Origin: Microbacterium sp. SORGH_AS_1204
Lineage (GTDB): Bacteria > Actinomycetota > Actinomycetes > Actinomycetales > Microbacteriaceae
Assembly (NCBI RefSeq): GCF_030818935.1
Contig: NZ_JAUTBD010000001.1
Location: forward strand, 3,348,001 to 3,412,000
Length of the DNA stretch: 64,000 bases
Reading direction: 5' to 3'
How positions within the stretch are numbered: the first letter of the stretch is position 1; each line of letters starts with the position of its first letter. A program made the translations under genes and the position numbers. Below are positions 18,316 to 27,483 of the stretch, in pieces. The notes under the pieces are model-generated. The model had not been told where the DNA came from and did no database searches. It worked only from the letters and a program-made list of their open reading frames with translations.

Positions 18316-18824
18316 GCCTCCATCTTGCGCTGACGGCATGCTCGGGCGCGAGAGCACGACTCCTGCGCACGCCCACGACCGCGCCCTCCGCCCTGCCGGA
18401 GCGCGCATTCTGCAGGAGTCGTGCCCGCGGTCCCCACCGCACCGACCGGAGGTCGGCGGCCGCGCCGGGCAGGACCCGCGAACGGCGGTCGTCGGCCGGC
18501 ACGGGGGCCCTGCCGGGCAGGACCCGGGAACGGCGACTGTCTGCCGGCACGGCGGTACCGCCCAGGCAACGCGGCGCACATCTCCTGCAATTCCGCGCGC
18601 CAGGCTTTCTGACCCGCGCCGGCGATCCTTTCTGCAGGAGTTGTGCTGAATCTCCCGACGAGAGCCAGGTGGCGGCGCGTAAGCACCCCGTATGCGTCCG
18701 TCGGCGACCCGTAGGGAAACCGTTAGGACGCCCGGATGCCGTGCCCCGGCCGAGTTGTATCGACACACGTGCCGCCCCGCGGCGCCCGCGGTCCGCCGCG
18801 GACACCTCCGAACCTGGAGTCGTC
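18316..18824. repeat. Repeat-rich intergenic region upstream of kdp
   Basis: No gene is supported here. Two inverted pairs of a CTCCTGCAGAA-type element occur: 18355-18367 with 18411-18425, and 18582-18592 with 18633-18649. Between them lies a two-copy 48-bp direct repeat starting GCCGGGCAGGACCC at 18464 and 18512. The last 130 bp should hold the kdp promoter and leader, with CCGCGG inverted copies near 18778-18802, but I could not identify boxes or a known riboswitch. Confidence 0.6.
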
Positions 18825-18965
18825 GTGCTCGATGCCGTCTTCCTCGCCGTGACCGTCGCGCTGTTCGCGCTGGTCATGCTCGTCGCCAAGGGGGTCGAGA
18901 AGCTGGGCCTCGAGGCCCGCCCCTCGTCCGCCCGCCCCGCCGGACGCGGAGGCGACCGCCCGTGA
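18825..18965 (+). CDS. Small single-pass membrane protein at the head of the kdp operon
   Basis: A 46-residue protein with one hydrophobic helix (residues 4-24) followed by a basic, Ala/Pro-rich tail. GGAG lies 5 nt before the GTG at 18825, and its stop codon overlaps the GTG of kdpF, so it is translationally coupled to the operon. It resembles a second, longer KdpF-like peptide. I do not know a named family. It may assist assembly or stability of the Kdp complex. Confidence 0.6.
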   Translation: MLDAVFLAVTVALFALVMLVAKGVEKLGLEARPSSARPAGRGGDRP

Positions 18966-19048
18966 TCTTCTCCGTCCTCGCCGCCGCGCTCGCGGTCGCC
19001 GCCGTGGTGTACCTCGTCATCGCGCTCGTCCGCCCCGAGAAGTTCTGA
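18962..19048 (+). CDS. kdpF: KdpF, small subunit of the K+-transporting ATPase
   Basis: A 28-residue hydrophobic peptide with one membrane helix and the typical end ALVRPEKF. KdpF is a lipid-like stabiliser of the KdpABC complex. The start GTG overlaps the upstream stop and its stop overlaps the ATG of kdpA, so three genes are tightly coupled here. Confidence 0.85.
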   Translation: MIFSVLAAALAVAAVVYLVIALVRPEKF

Positions 19049-20734
19049 TGGATGCCGGCACCATCTGGTCCATCGTCCTGACCAGCCTCACCCTGGTCGT
19101 CGCCCTGGGCCTGGCCTATCGCCCGCTCGGCGACCACATCGCCCGCATCTACACCGGCGAGCGCGATCTCGCCGTCGAACGCGTCACCTACCGCCTGATC
19201 GGTGTCGACGCGCGCAGCGCGCAGACGTGGCAGGCCTACCTGCGGTCGGTGCTGCTGTTCTCGTTCGTGGGGGTCGTGCTCGTCTACGCGCTCATGCGTC
19301 TGCAGGCGGCGTTGCCGTTCTCGCTGGGTCTCGAGGCCCCGGGCGAAGCGCTGTCGTTCAACACTGCGGTCTCGTTCGTCACCAACACGAATTGGCAGTC
19401 GTACGGGGGCGAGTCGACGCTCGGCTACACCGTGCAGTTCGCGGCCCTGACGGTGCAGAACTTCGTCTCGGCCGCCGTCGGCATCGGCGTCGCCGTCGCC
19501 CTCGTGCGCGGCTTCGCGTACCGCCGCAGCGGTGTCATCGGCAACTTCTGGGTCGACCTCGTGCGCGGAACCCTTCGCCTGCTCCTGCCCTTCTCGGTCG
19601 TCGCGGCGATCGTGCTGCTCGCGGGCGGCGTCATCCAGAATCTCAACGGATTCACGGATGCCACGACCCTCGCGGGCGCAGCCCAGTCGATCCCGGGTGG
19701 GCCGGTGGCCTCGCAGGAGGCGATCAAGCTGCTCGGTACGAACGGCGGCGGCATCTTCAACGTCAACTCCGCGCACCCGTTCGAGAACCCGACGCCCTGG
19801 ACGAACCTGTTCCAGATCTTCCTGATGCTCGTCATCCCGTTCTCGCTCCCCCGAGCCTTCGGCCGCATCGTCGGCGACGACCGCCAGGGCTACACGATCC
19901 TCGGCGTCATGGCCGCGATCTTCGCGGCATCCACCGCCCTGCTCACCTGGGCCGAGACGACCGGTGCCGGTACCCGCGCCGACGCTCGCGGGCGGCGCGA
20001 TGGAGGGCAAGGAGGTGCGCTTCGGCATCTTCGGCTCGACCCTCTTCGGCTCCACGAGCACGCTCACCTCCACCGGTGCCGTCAACTCCATGCACGACAG
20101 CTACACGGCGCTGGGCGGCATGATGCCGATGCTCAACATGATGCTCGGCGAGGTCGCGCCCGGCGGGGTCGGCTCGGGCCTCTACGGCATGCTCATTCTC
20201 GCCGTGATCGCGGTGTTCGTCGGCGGTCTGCTGATCGGCCGCACGCCGGAGTACCTCGGCAAGAAGATCGGCCCGACGCAGATCAAGCTCGCGAGCCTGT
20301 ACATCCTCGTCACACCCACGCTCGTGCTCGCGGGCACCGCGCTGAGCTTCGGGGTTGCCGGCATCCGTTCCGACGTCGAGGCCACGTCGATCCTCAACCC
20401 GGGCGTGCACGGCCTGAGCGAGGTGCTGTACGCCTTCACCTCGGCAGCGAACAACAACGGTTCGGCTTTCGCGGGTCTGACGGCGAACACCCCGTGGTTC
20501 AACACGGCGCTGGCCGTGGCGATGCTGCTCGGGCGCTTCCTGCCGATCGTGTTCGTGCTGGCTCTCGCCGGCTCGCTCGCGGCCCAGGATGCCGTGCCCG
20601 CCACCGCAGGCACCCTGCCGACGCACCGCCCGCAGTTCGCGGGTCTGCTCGCCGGCGTGGCCGTGATCGTCACGGCCCTCACCTACTTCCCGGTCCTTAC
20701 CCTGGGGCCCCTCGCCGAAGGACTTGCGCTCTGA
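19048..20734 (+). pseudogene. kdpA: KdpA, K+-channel-like subunit, frameshifted
   Basis: This encodes the potassium-binding, channel-like subunit of the KdpFABC pump, about 561 residues if the frame is corrected. Filter segments such as [10 protein letters not shown] and [19 protein letters not shown] lie in the first frame. After the codons for AETTGAGT the frame is lost in a CCC run at 19973-19975. The continuing KdpA sequence ([18 protein letters not shown] onward, with [11 protein letters not shown] later) is found in the +1-shifted frame to the TGA at 20732-20734. Deleting one C restores a full-length protein. As given, translation would run out of frame for about 250 codons and then enter kdpB in frame. 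It may be a real mutation or a sequencing error. Confidence 0.85.
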
Positions 20735-23121
20735 TGTCCACGCTCACCCACGCTCCTCACCAGCCGGCCCCTGAGCCTGTCGAAGGGTCCGGCGCCATGA
20801 GCAGTGCCCCCCGCCGCGCGTTCAGCGCCGCGCAGATCGTCGCCGCCCTGCCGGGCGCCGCCAAGAAGCTCAACCCCGCCGCGCAGTGGCGCAACCCCGT
20901 GATGTTCCTCGTGTGGGTCGGTGCGGCGCTGACCACGCTCATCGCTGGGGCCGAACCGTTTCTGGGCGACCCTTCGACAGGCTCAGGGTCCGGCTCAGCG
21001 TCCGACGGCCTCCCGTTCGGGTTCACGTGGGGCATCGCCGTGTGGCTGTGGCTCACGGTGTTCTTCGCGAACGTCGCCGAGTCGGTCGCCGAGGGCCGCG
21101 GCAAGGCGCAGGCCGCGACCCTGCGCAAGACCCGCACGACCACCTCGGCCCGCCGCGTGGTCGCGTACTCCGCCGCCGAGGACCCCGCGGCCGCGAACGC
21201 CGCAACCGACGACGTCCCCTCGGGCGACCTGCGCGTCGGCGACGTCGTGCTCGTCGAGACGGGCGAGCTGATCCCCGGCGACGGCGACATCGTCAACGGC
21301 ATCGCGACCGTCGACGAGTCCGCGATCACCGGCGAGTCCGCCCCTGTCGTGCGCGAGTCGGGCGGTGATCGCAGCGCCGTCACCGGCGGCACGCGCGTTC
21401 TCAGCGACCGGATCGTGGTGCAGATCACGTCGAAGCCCGGCGAGACGTTCGTCGACCGCATGATCGCGCTCGTCGAGGGCGCATCGCGCCAGCGCACATC
21501 GAATGAGATCGCGCTGAACATCCTGCTCGCGAGCCTGTCGATCGTCTTCGTGATCGTGGTGTTGGTGCTGAATCCGATCGCCTCGTACGCCGCGTCGCCG
21601 GTGTCGATCCCCGTTCTCGTGGCGCTGCTGGTCTGCCTGATCCCCACGACCATCGGCGCGCTGCTGAGCGCGATCGGGATCGCGGGCATGGACCGTCTGG
21701 TGCAGCGCAACGTCCTCGCGATGTCGGGCCGCGCGGTCGAGGCCGCGGGAGATGTCACGACCCTTCTGCTGGACAAGACCGGCACGATCACCTATGGCAA
21801 CCGCCGCGCCTCGGCCTTCGTGCCGCTCGACGGTGTCGGCGGGCCGATGCTCGCCGAGTACGCCTCGCTGTCGTCGCAGGCCGACCCCACGCCCGAGGGC
21901 GTCTCGGTGGTCGAGCTCGCGGCCTCGCAGGGCATCGTCGCCGCGATGCCGCGCGGTGCCGAGCCCGTGCCCTTCACGGCGCAGACCCGCATGTCGGGGC
22001 TCGACCTCGTCGACGGCACGCAGGTGCGAAAGGGCGCCGCATCCGCCGTCGTGGCGTGGCTCACGGCATCCGGATCCCCCGTTCCCGAGGCGCTGCGGGC
22101 GCAGTTGCAGAGCGAGACGGATGCCATCGCCCAGTCGGGCGGCACGCCCCTGGTCGTGGCGACCTGGATCCCGGCGCTTCGCCCCGCAACCCAGGTCCCT
22201 GAGCTCGTCGAAGGGACCGCAACCACGCACAGCCCGGTGGCTTCGACAGGCTCAGCCACCTCCGTCGCAACCGAGGTCCCTGAGCCTGTCGAAGAGATCG
22301 CAACCACGCACAGCCCGATGGCTTGGACAAGGTCAGCCACCTCCGTCGCAGCCCAGGTCCCTGAGCCTGTCGAAGGGACCGGACGCGTGCTCGGCGTCAT
22401 CCACCTCAAAGACGTCGTGAAAGACGGCCTGCGCGAACGCTTCGGGGAGTTGCGCGCGATGGGCATCCGCACCGTGATGATCACGGGCGACAACCCGCTC
22501 ACCGCCAAGGCCATCGCCGCCGAGGCAGGGGTCGACGACTACCTCGCCGAGGCGACGCCCGAAGACAAGCTGGCGCTCATCCAGCGCGAGCAGGAGGGCG
22601 GCAACCTCGTCGCCATGACCGGTGACGGCACGAACGACGCTCCCGCCCTCGCGCAGGCCGATGTCGGCGTGGCGATGAACACGGGGACCTCCGCCGCGAA
22701 AGAGGCGGGCAACATGGTCGATCTCGATTCCGACCCGACCAAGCTCATCGACATCGTGCGCATCGGCAAGCAGCTGCTCATCACCCGCGGCGCCCTGACG
22801 ACCTTCTCGCTCGCCAACGACATCGCGAAGTACTTCGCGATCATCCCGGCGATGTTCATGGGCGTCTTCCCGGGTCTCGCGGTACTCAACGTCATGCAGT
22901 TGTCCTCACCGGCATCCGCCGTGCTCAGCGCGATCATCTTCAACGCGATCGTGATCATCGTGCTCATCCCCCTCGCCCTCCGCGGAGTGAAATACCGCGC
23001 GGCGAGCGCGTCGAGCATCCTCAGCCGCAACCTGCTCGTCTACGGGCTCGGCGGCGTCCTCGTCCCCTTCCTCGGCATCAAGCTCATCGACCTCGTCGTG
23101 AGCCTGCTCCCCGGTTTCTGA
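20734..23121 (+). CDS. kdpB: KdpB, P-type ATPase catalytic subunit, enlarged by repeat insertions
   Basis: A 795-residue P-type ATPase that powers K+ uptake; relatives are about 680-710 residues. Motifs present are AITGES (actuator domain), [12 protein letters not shown] (phosphorylated Asp), [14 protein letters not shown] and [17 protein letters not shown] (P domain), and the closing membrane helices. The start ATG overlaps the kdpA stop. The extra length comes from in-frame copies of the TGAGCCTGTCGAA repeat: one near codon 12, one near codon 80, and about 62 residues at 22194-22380 inserted between TPLVVATW and [11 protein letters not shown] at the nucleotide-binding/phosphorylation domain junction. 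All catalytic residues are intact, so activity is possible. Confidence 0.9.
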   Translation: MSTLTHAPHQPAPEPVEGSGAMSSAPRRAFSAAQIVAALPGAAKKLNPAAQWRNPVMFLVWVGAALTTLIAGAEPFLGDPSTGSGSGSASDGLPFGFTWGIAVWLWLTVFFANVAESVAEGRGKAQAATLRKTRTTTSARRVVAYSAAEDPAAANAATDDVPSGDLRVGDVVLVETGELIPGDGDIVNGIATVDESAITGESAPVVRESGGDRSAVTGGTRVLSDRIVVQITSKPGETFVDRMIALVEGASRQRTSNEIALNILLASLSIVFVIVVLVLNPIASYAASPVSIPVLVALLVCLIPTTIGALLSAIGIAGMDRLVQRNVLAMSGRAVEAAGDVTTLLLDKTGTITYGNRRASAFVPLDGVGGPMLAEYASLSSQADPTPEGVSVVELAASQGIVAAMPRGAEPVPFTAQTRMSGLDLVDGTQVRKGAASAVVAWLTASGSPVPEALRAQLQSETDAIAQSGGTPLVVATWIPALRPATQVPELVEGTATTHSPVASTGSATSVATEVPEPVEEIATTHSPMAWTRSATSVAAQVPEPVEGTGRVLGVIHLKDVVKDGLRERFGELRAMGIRTVMITGDNPLTAKAIAAEAGVDDYLAEATPEDKLALIQREQEGGNLVAMTGDGTNDAPALAQADVGVAMNTGTSAAKEAGNMVDLDSDPTKLIDIVRIGKQLLITRGALTTFSLANDIAKYFAIIPAMFMGVFPGLAVLNVMQLSSPASAVLSAIIFNAIVIIVLIPLALRGVKYRAASASSILSRNLLVYGLGGVLVPFLGIKLIDLVVSLLPGF
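20769..20991. repeat. Two opposed TGAGCCTGTCGAA repeats inside the 5' part of kdpB
   Basis: Copies lie at 20769-20790 (forward) and 20968-20991 (reverse complement). They are read as PEPVEGSG and as [14 protein letters not shown] in the protein, in non-conserved N-terminal positions. No reading frame is broken. Confidence 0.8.
22194..22380. repeat. Five-copy array of hairpin repeats inserted in frame in kdpB
   Basis: Copies lie at 22194-22218, 22236-22260, 22273-22299, 22317-22340 and 22355-22380. They alternate in orientation and arm type: GGTCCC..GGGACC at the first, third and fifth, and GGTGGC..GCCACC at the second and fourth. The third and fourth have degenerate arms. The total length keeps the kdpB frame open and encodes PEPVEG-like and STGSAT-like peptides. 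Confidence 0.85.
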
Positions 23122-23132
23122 AAGGCCCCGTC

Positions 23133-23717
23133 ATGCGCACCACCCTGCGTACCGCCAGCGTCGCCGTTCGCGCGATGCTCGTCTGCACCGCCGTGCTCGG
23201 TGTCGGCTACATGCTGCTGATCACGGCGATCGGGCAGGTCGCCCTGCCGTTCCAGGCGAACGGGTCGCTCGTCCGCTCGGCCGACGGCACGGTCGTCGGC
23301 TCGCAGCTCATCGGGCAGTCGTTCCAGGATGCCGACGGCCAGGCGCTCCCGCAGTACTTCCAGTCGCGGCCTTCCGCCGCCGACTATGACTCCGCCGCCT
23401 CGACCGGCTCGAACCTGGGGCCCGAGAACGCCGACCTCGTGGCGTCGATCGCCTCGAACCGTTCCGCTTTCGAGGCGCTGAACGGCCCCGGCGCGATCCC
23501 CGCCGACGCCGTCACCGCCTCGGGCTCGGGGCTCGACCCCGACATCTCCGTCGCGAACGCCGAACACCAGGTCGCGCGCGTCGCCGAGGCTCGTGGCATC
23601 CCGGTGTCCGACGTGGAGGCGCTGGTCACGGAGCACACGCTCCCCCGCGATCTGGGCTACCTCGGCGACCCGCGCGTCAATGTGTTCGAGCTCAACCTCG
23701 CGCTCGACACGCTGTGA
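23133..23717 (+). CDS. kdpC: KdpC, assembly subunit of the K+-transporting ATPase
   Basis: A 194-residue subunit with one N-terminal membrane helix (residues 10-35) and an extracytoplasmic domain. Family motifs are GSQLIGQSF, YFQSRPSA, SGSNLGPENADL-like spacing and DPDISVANAEHQVARVA near 130-150. It bridges KdpA and KdpB. It starts 11 bp after kdpB and AAAGGC precedes the ATG. It is intact, in contrast to kdpA and kdpD. Confidence 0.92.
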   Translation: MRTTLRTASVAVRAMLVCTAVLGVGYMLLITAIGQVALPFQANGSLVRSADGTVVGSQLIGQSFQDADGQALPQYFQSRPSAADYDSAASTGSNLGPENADLVASIASNRSAFEALNGPGAIPADAVTASGSGLDPDISVANAEHQVARVAEARGIPVSDVEALVTEHTLPRDLGYLGDPRVNVFELNLALDTL

Positions 23718-23839
23718 GCGACGAGAATCGCTGACATGCCCGTGTCGCCCCTCGCCGCCGTCGCACCCTCCGTGCGGCGGCGGCGGCGCCGAGTGCCGGA
23801 AGCGGCAACAGAGCCCGGGAGCCAGTTGATTGAGCTCAC

Positions 23840-23950
23840 AGGCCAGGTGGCTGAGCCCGCAGGCCAGGTGGCTGAGCCTGTCGAAGCCACAGGAACCCTC
23901 TCGGCACCGGTCCCTTCGACAGGCTCAGGGACCTCCCGACGCACGAGTGC
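23840..23950. repeat. Hairpin repeats between kdpC and kdpD
   Basis: The 245-bp gap contains a short direct duplication (AGGCCAGGTGGCTGAGCC at about 23840-23880) and two full repeats in opposite orientation, at 23867-23890 and 23909-23933. An open frame runs across them but no ribosome-binding site or known product supports it. They could form mRNA hairpins that separate expression of kdpFABC from kdpDE. Confidence 0.75.
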
Positions 23951-23962
23951 GGGGGCGGACGC

Positions 23963-26645
23963 GTGAAGCGCGGACGCCTCCGCGTGCTGCTCGGCGCGGC
24001 ACCCGGTGTGGGCAAGACGTACGAGATGCTCGAGGAAGGGCGCCGCCTCCGCGACGAAGGGCACGACGTGGTCGTCGCCATCGTCGAGACGCACGGCCGC
24101 GCCGCCACCGCCGCCCAGGCCGAGGGGCTCGAGACCGTCCCCCGCCGCGCCGTGGCGCACCGCGGTGTCGCACTCGACGAGATGGATCTGGATGCCGTGC
24201 TCCAGCGGCATCCGCGAATCGCGCTCGTCGACGAGCTCGCGCACTCCAACGCGCCGGGCTCTCGCAACGACAAGCGCTGGCAAGACGTCGACGAGCTGCT
24301 CGCCGCGGGTATCGACGTGATCACGACCGTGAACGTGCAGCACATCGCCTCCCTCAACGACGTGGTCGAGAAGATCACGGGGGTCGTGCAGCGCGAGACG
24401 GTCCCGGATGCCGTGGTGCGCGCCGCCGACCAGATCGAGGTCGTCGATCTGGCGCCGCAGTCGCTGCGCGACAGGCTCGCGGCCGGCTCGGTGTACCCGG
24501 CGGAGCGGATCGACGCGGCGCTGTCGAACTACTTCCGTCTCGGCAACCTCACGGCGCTGCGCGAACTCGCGCTGCTGTGGCTGGCCGACGAGGTCGACTC
24601 CGCGCTGCAGCGGTACCGCTCGGAGCACGGCATCGAGGGGTCGTGGCAGGCGCGCGAGCGCGTGGTGGTGGCCCTCACCGGCGGCCCCGAGGGCGAGACG
24701 CTGCTGCGCCGGGGTGCGCGCATCGCCGCGCGCTCAGCCGGTGGCGAGCTGCTGGCCGTGCACGTGTCGACGCAAGACGGCCTGCGCCGCGGCTCGCCCG
24801 GCTCGCTGCACGAGCAGCGCGCTCTGGTCGAGACGCTCGGCGGCTCGTACCACCAGGTGGTCGGCGAAGACCCCGCGACCGCCCTGGTCGAGTTCGCCCG
24901 ATCCGTCAACGCCTCGCAGCTGGTGATCGGCGTGAGCCGCCGGGGCCGTCTGGCCGCGGCCCTCACCGGACCCGGGCATCGGCGCGACCGTCATCCGCCT
25001 GTCGGGCGACATCGACGTGCACATCGTCAACCACGCCCGTGCCGGCGGACGTTTCACCCTGCCGCGCCTCACCGGCCCCGCGCTCAGCGCGAAGCGTCGC
25101 ATCCTGGGTTTCGTCACCGCCCTCCTCGGCGGGCCCCTCATCTCCCTTCTGCTGCTGTCGACGGGCTCCGACGACTCCATCACCACCGATGTGCTCGCCT
25201 ACCAGCTGCTCGTCGTGGTCGTGTCGCTGATCGGCGGCATCTGGCCGGCGATGTTCGCGGCGGTGCTGTCGGGGATCACGCTCGACTTCCTCTTCATCGA
25301 GCCGTTGTACACGGTGACCATCAGCGATCCCGTGCACGCGCTCGCGCTGGGGCTGTACGTGGTCATCGCCCTGCTCGTGAGCATCGTCGTCGACCAGGCC
25401 GCCCGTCGCGCCCGCGCCGCCCGCCGGGCCGCAGCCGAAGCCGAACTGCTCGCCACCGTCGCGGGCAGCGTCCTGCGGGGCGAGAGCGCCGTGCCCGCGC
25501 TGGTGAGTCGTGCCCGCGAGGCGTTCGGTCTCGCGGGGGTGCGGCTCGTGGCATCCGATGGGTCGACGCTCGCCACCGACGGCGAGCCGGTGCGCGACGG
25601 CCGGTCGACGGGTGTTCCCGTGGGCGTCGATCGCGCGGTGCTCGAGTTGCACGGGCGGGATCTCGATGCCGGCGAGCGCCGCCTCCTCGACGTCGTCGTC
25701 GCGCAGCTCGCCGCCGCCCTCGAACGCACCGATCTCGCCGAGACGGCCGCCGAGGCCGACGCCCTCGCCGAGACGGATCAGGTGCGAAGCGCCCTGCTGT
25801 CGGCCGTCAGCCACGATCTGCGCCGCCCGCTCGCCGCCGCCGTCGCCTCGCTCGGGGGTCTCCGCGCCGCGGGCGACAACCTCTCCGACGACGACCGCCG
25901 GGAGCTCCTCGAGACCGCCGACGAGAGCCTGGCGACCCTGTCGGTGCTGGTGACCGACCTGCTCGACGTGAGTCGTGTGCAGGCCGGGGTGCTCGCGGTG
26001 TCGCTGACGGAGGTGGATGCCGCCGGGGTCGTGCTCGCCGCCCTCGACCAACTCAAGCTGGGCCCGGATGCCGTCGAGCTCGCCCTCGACCCCGACCTGC
26101 CCGCGCTCCGCGCCGACCCGGTGCTGTTGCAGCGCGTGATCGTGAACGTGCTGACCAACGCCGACCGGTACACCCCCGATGGGCAGCGCGTGCGAATCGC
26201 GACGAGCCGACTGGGCGGCATCGCCGAGATTCGCGTGATCGACCACGGCCCCGGGATCGCCGCGGAGCGGCGCGACGACATGTTCTCGCCGTTCCAGCGC
26301 CTGGGCGACACCGACAACACCGCCGGTCTCGGCCTGGGCCTCGCGCTCTCGCGCGGCTTCGCCGAGGGCATGGGCGGCACGCTCACGCCGGAGGACACCC
26401 CCGGCGGCGGGCTCACGATGGTCGTGGCGTTGCCGGTGGCCGCCGACCGGCCCGCGGATGACCCCTACACGGTGAGCTCCGCCACGCCGACGACGCGGCT
26501 CGGGCGATCCGTGACCAACGACCGCTCGCCTGCGGCCCAGGGCGAGGGACCCGCGGCATCCGGCCCGCCCGCGTCCGGCGACCGCACCCCACCCGAGCCG
26601 GGCGGCGCGCCCGTGGCATCCCGATTCCGAGAGGACGCCCCGTGA
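23963..26645 (+). pseudogene. kdpD: KdpD sensor histidine kinase, frameshifted
   Basis: This encodes the turgor/K+ sensor kinase of the KdpDE system, 893 residues if corrected, the normal length. The first frame holds the KdpD N-terminal domain (LLGAAPGVGKTYEMLEEGRRL, with a Walker A motif; ALVDELAHSNAPGSRN) and the universal-stress-like domain ending RRGRLAAALTGPG. The frame breaks in the GGG run at 24974-24976. The rest continues in the next frame: IGATVIRLSGDIDVHIVNH, four membrane helices (about 25090-25400), the phosphoacceptor motif SAVSHDLRRPL at about 25800, and ATPase boxes NADRYTP, DHGPGIA and GLGLGLA. Deleting one G restores it. A mutation or a sequencing error are both possible. 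Confidence 0.85.
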
Positions 26646-27349
26646 AGATCCTGATCGCCGACGACGACCCGCAGCTCGTCCGCGCGCTGCGCATCACCCT
26701 CGCCGCGCACGGCTACGACGTGGTCGCCGCCGCTGACGGCGCCGCGGCCATCACCCTTGCGGCCCAGTCCCACCCAGACATCGTCTTGCTGGATCTCGGG
26801 ATGCCGCACCTCGACGGGGTGCAGGTGATCGAGGCCCTACGTGGGTGGACGACCGCGCCGATCATCGTCGTCTCGGGTCGCACGGGGTCGGCCGACAAGG
26901 TGGAGGCCCTCGACGCGGGCGCCGACGACTACGTCACCAAACCGTTCCAGATCGACGAGCTGCTGGCCCGCCTGCGGGTGCACGGTCGGCGGTCGGTGCC
27001 CGCGAGCGGCGAGTCGGTCGTCCGCTTCGGCGACGTCGAGGTCGATCTGGCCGCCAAAGCGGTGTTGCGGGCGGGAACCCGCGTGCACCTCACTCCGACG
27101 GAGTGGCGGATGTTGGAGTTCCTCGCCCGCAACCCCGGCTCACTCGTGACGCGTCAGACGCTGCTCAAGGAGATCTGGGCGAGCGAACAGGTCGCCGACT
27201 CGGGCTACCTGCGCCTGTACATGTCGCAGCTGCGCAAGAAACTCGAGGCCGACCCTTCGAACCCGGTGCACCTGCTCACCGAGCAGGGGATGGGGTACCG
27301 GCTGCTCGTTCAAGCTGCCCCTCAACCAAGAACCACCGGTCCCACCTGA
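26642..27349 (+). CDS. kdpE: KdpE response regulator
   Basis: A 235-residue OmpR-class regulator that activates kdpFABC when phosphorylated by KdpD. The receiver domain (1-115) has acidic residues DDD near 7-9, the phosphorylation Asp in IVLLDLGMPHLDG near 52, and the Lys in YVTKPF near 101. The winged-helix DNA-binding domain (130-225) contains LTPTEWRMLEFLARNPGSLVTR and GMGYRL. The start GTG overlaps the kdpD stop by the GTGA arrangement. It is intact. Confidence 0.92.
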   Translation: MKILIADDDPQLVRALRITLAAHGYDVVAAADGAAAITLAAQSHPDIVLLDLGMPHLDGVQVIEALRGWTTAPIIVVSGRTGSADKVEALDAGADDYVTKPFQIDELLARLRVHGRRSVPASGESVVRFGDVEVDLAAKAVLRAGTRVHLTPTEWRMLEFLARNPGSLVTRQTLLKEIWASEQVADSGYLRLYMSQLRKKLEADPSNPVHLLTEQGMGYRLLVQAAPQPRTTGPT

Positions 27350-27438
27350 GCTTCGCCTCGTCGGTATGACACCCGACGCAAGGTCCGACCATGCTCTGGT
27401 TGGCTCTGCAAGTCCACACCCGGCGGTCCTTGCGATGA

Positions 27439-27480
27439 AGAAGCGGAAGGGTAATCAGTTGCGACCTCCCTCCCGCTTCT
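27439..27480. terminator. Hairpin between convergent kdpE and the secreted-repeat gene
   Basis: AGAAGCGG-A-AGGG pairs with CCCT-C-CCGCTTCT, with one internal mismatch and a 16-nt loop. It sits just before the stop codon of the minus-strand gene at 27484 and about 90 bp past kdpE, so it may serve both strands. Confidence 0.55.
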
Positions 27481-27483
27481 GAA

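Noticed and set aside
18700..18824. A possible c-di-AMP (ydaO) riboswitch upstream of kdp
   Set aside because: I could not match the conserved core; only GC-rich inverted repeats are visible.
22194..22380. CRISPR-like appearance of the regularly spaced repeats in kdpB
   Set aside because: Copies alternate in orientation, are imperfect palindromes, lie inside a coding frame, and there are no cas genes.
19048..23121. A single 1357-codon frame that looks like a KdpA-KdpB fusion
   Set aside because: The middle 250 codons are out-of-frame KdpA sequence; the open frame is an accident of the one-base insertion.
23736..23966. A 76-codon frame between kdpC and kdpD
   Set aside because: It consists mostly of translated hairpin repeats and has no ribosome-binding site.
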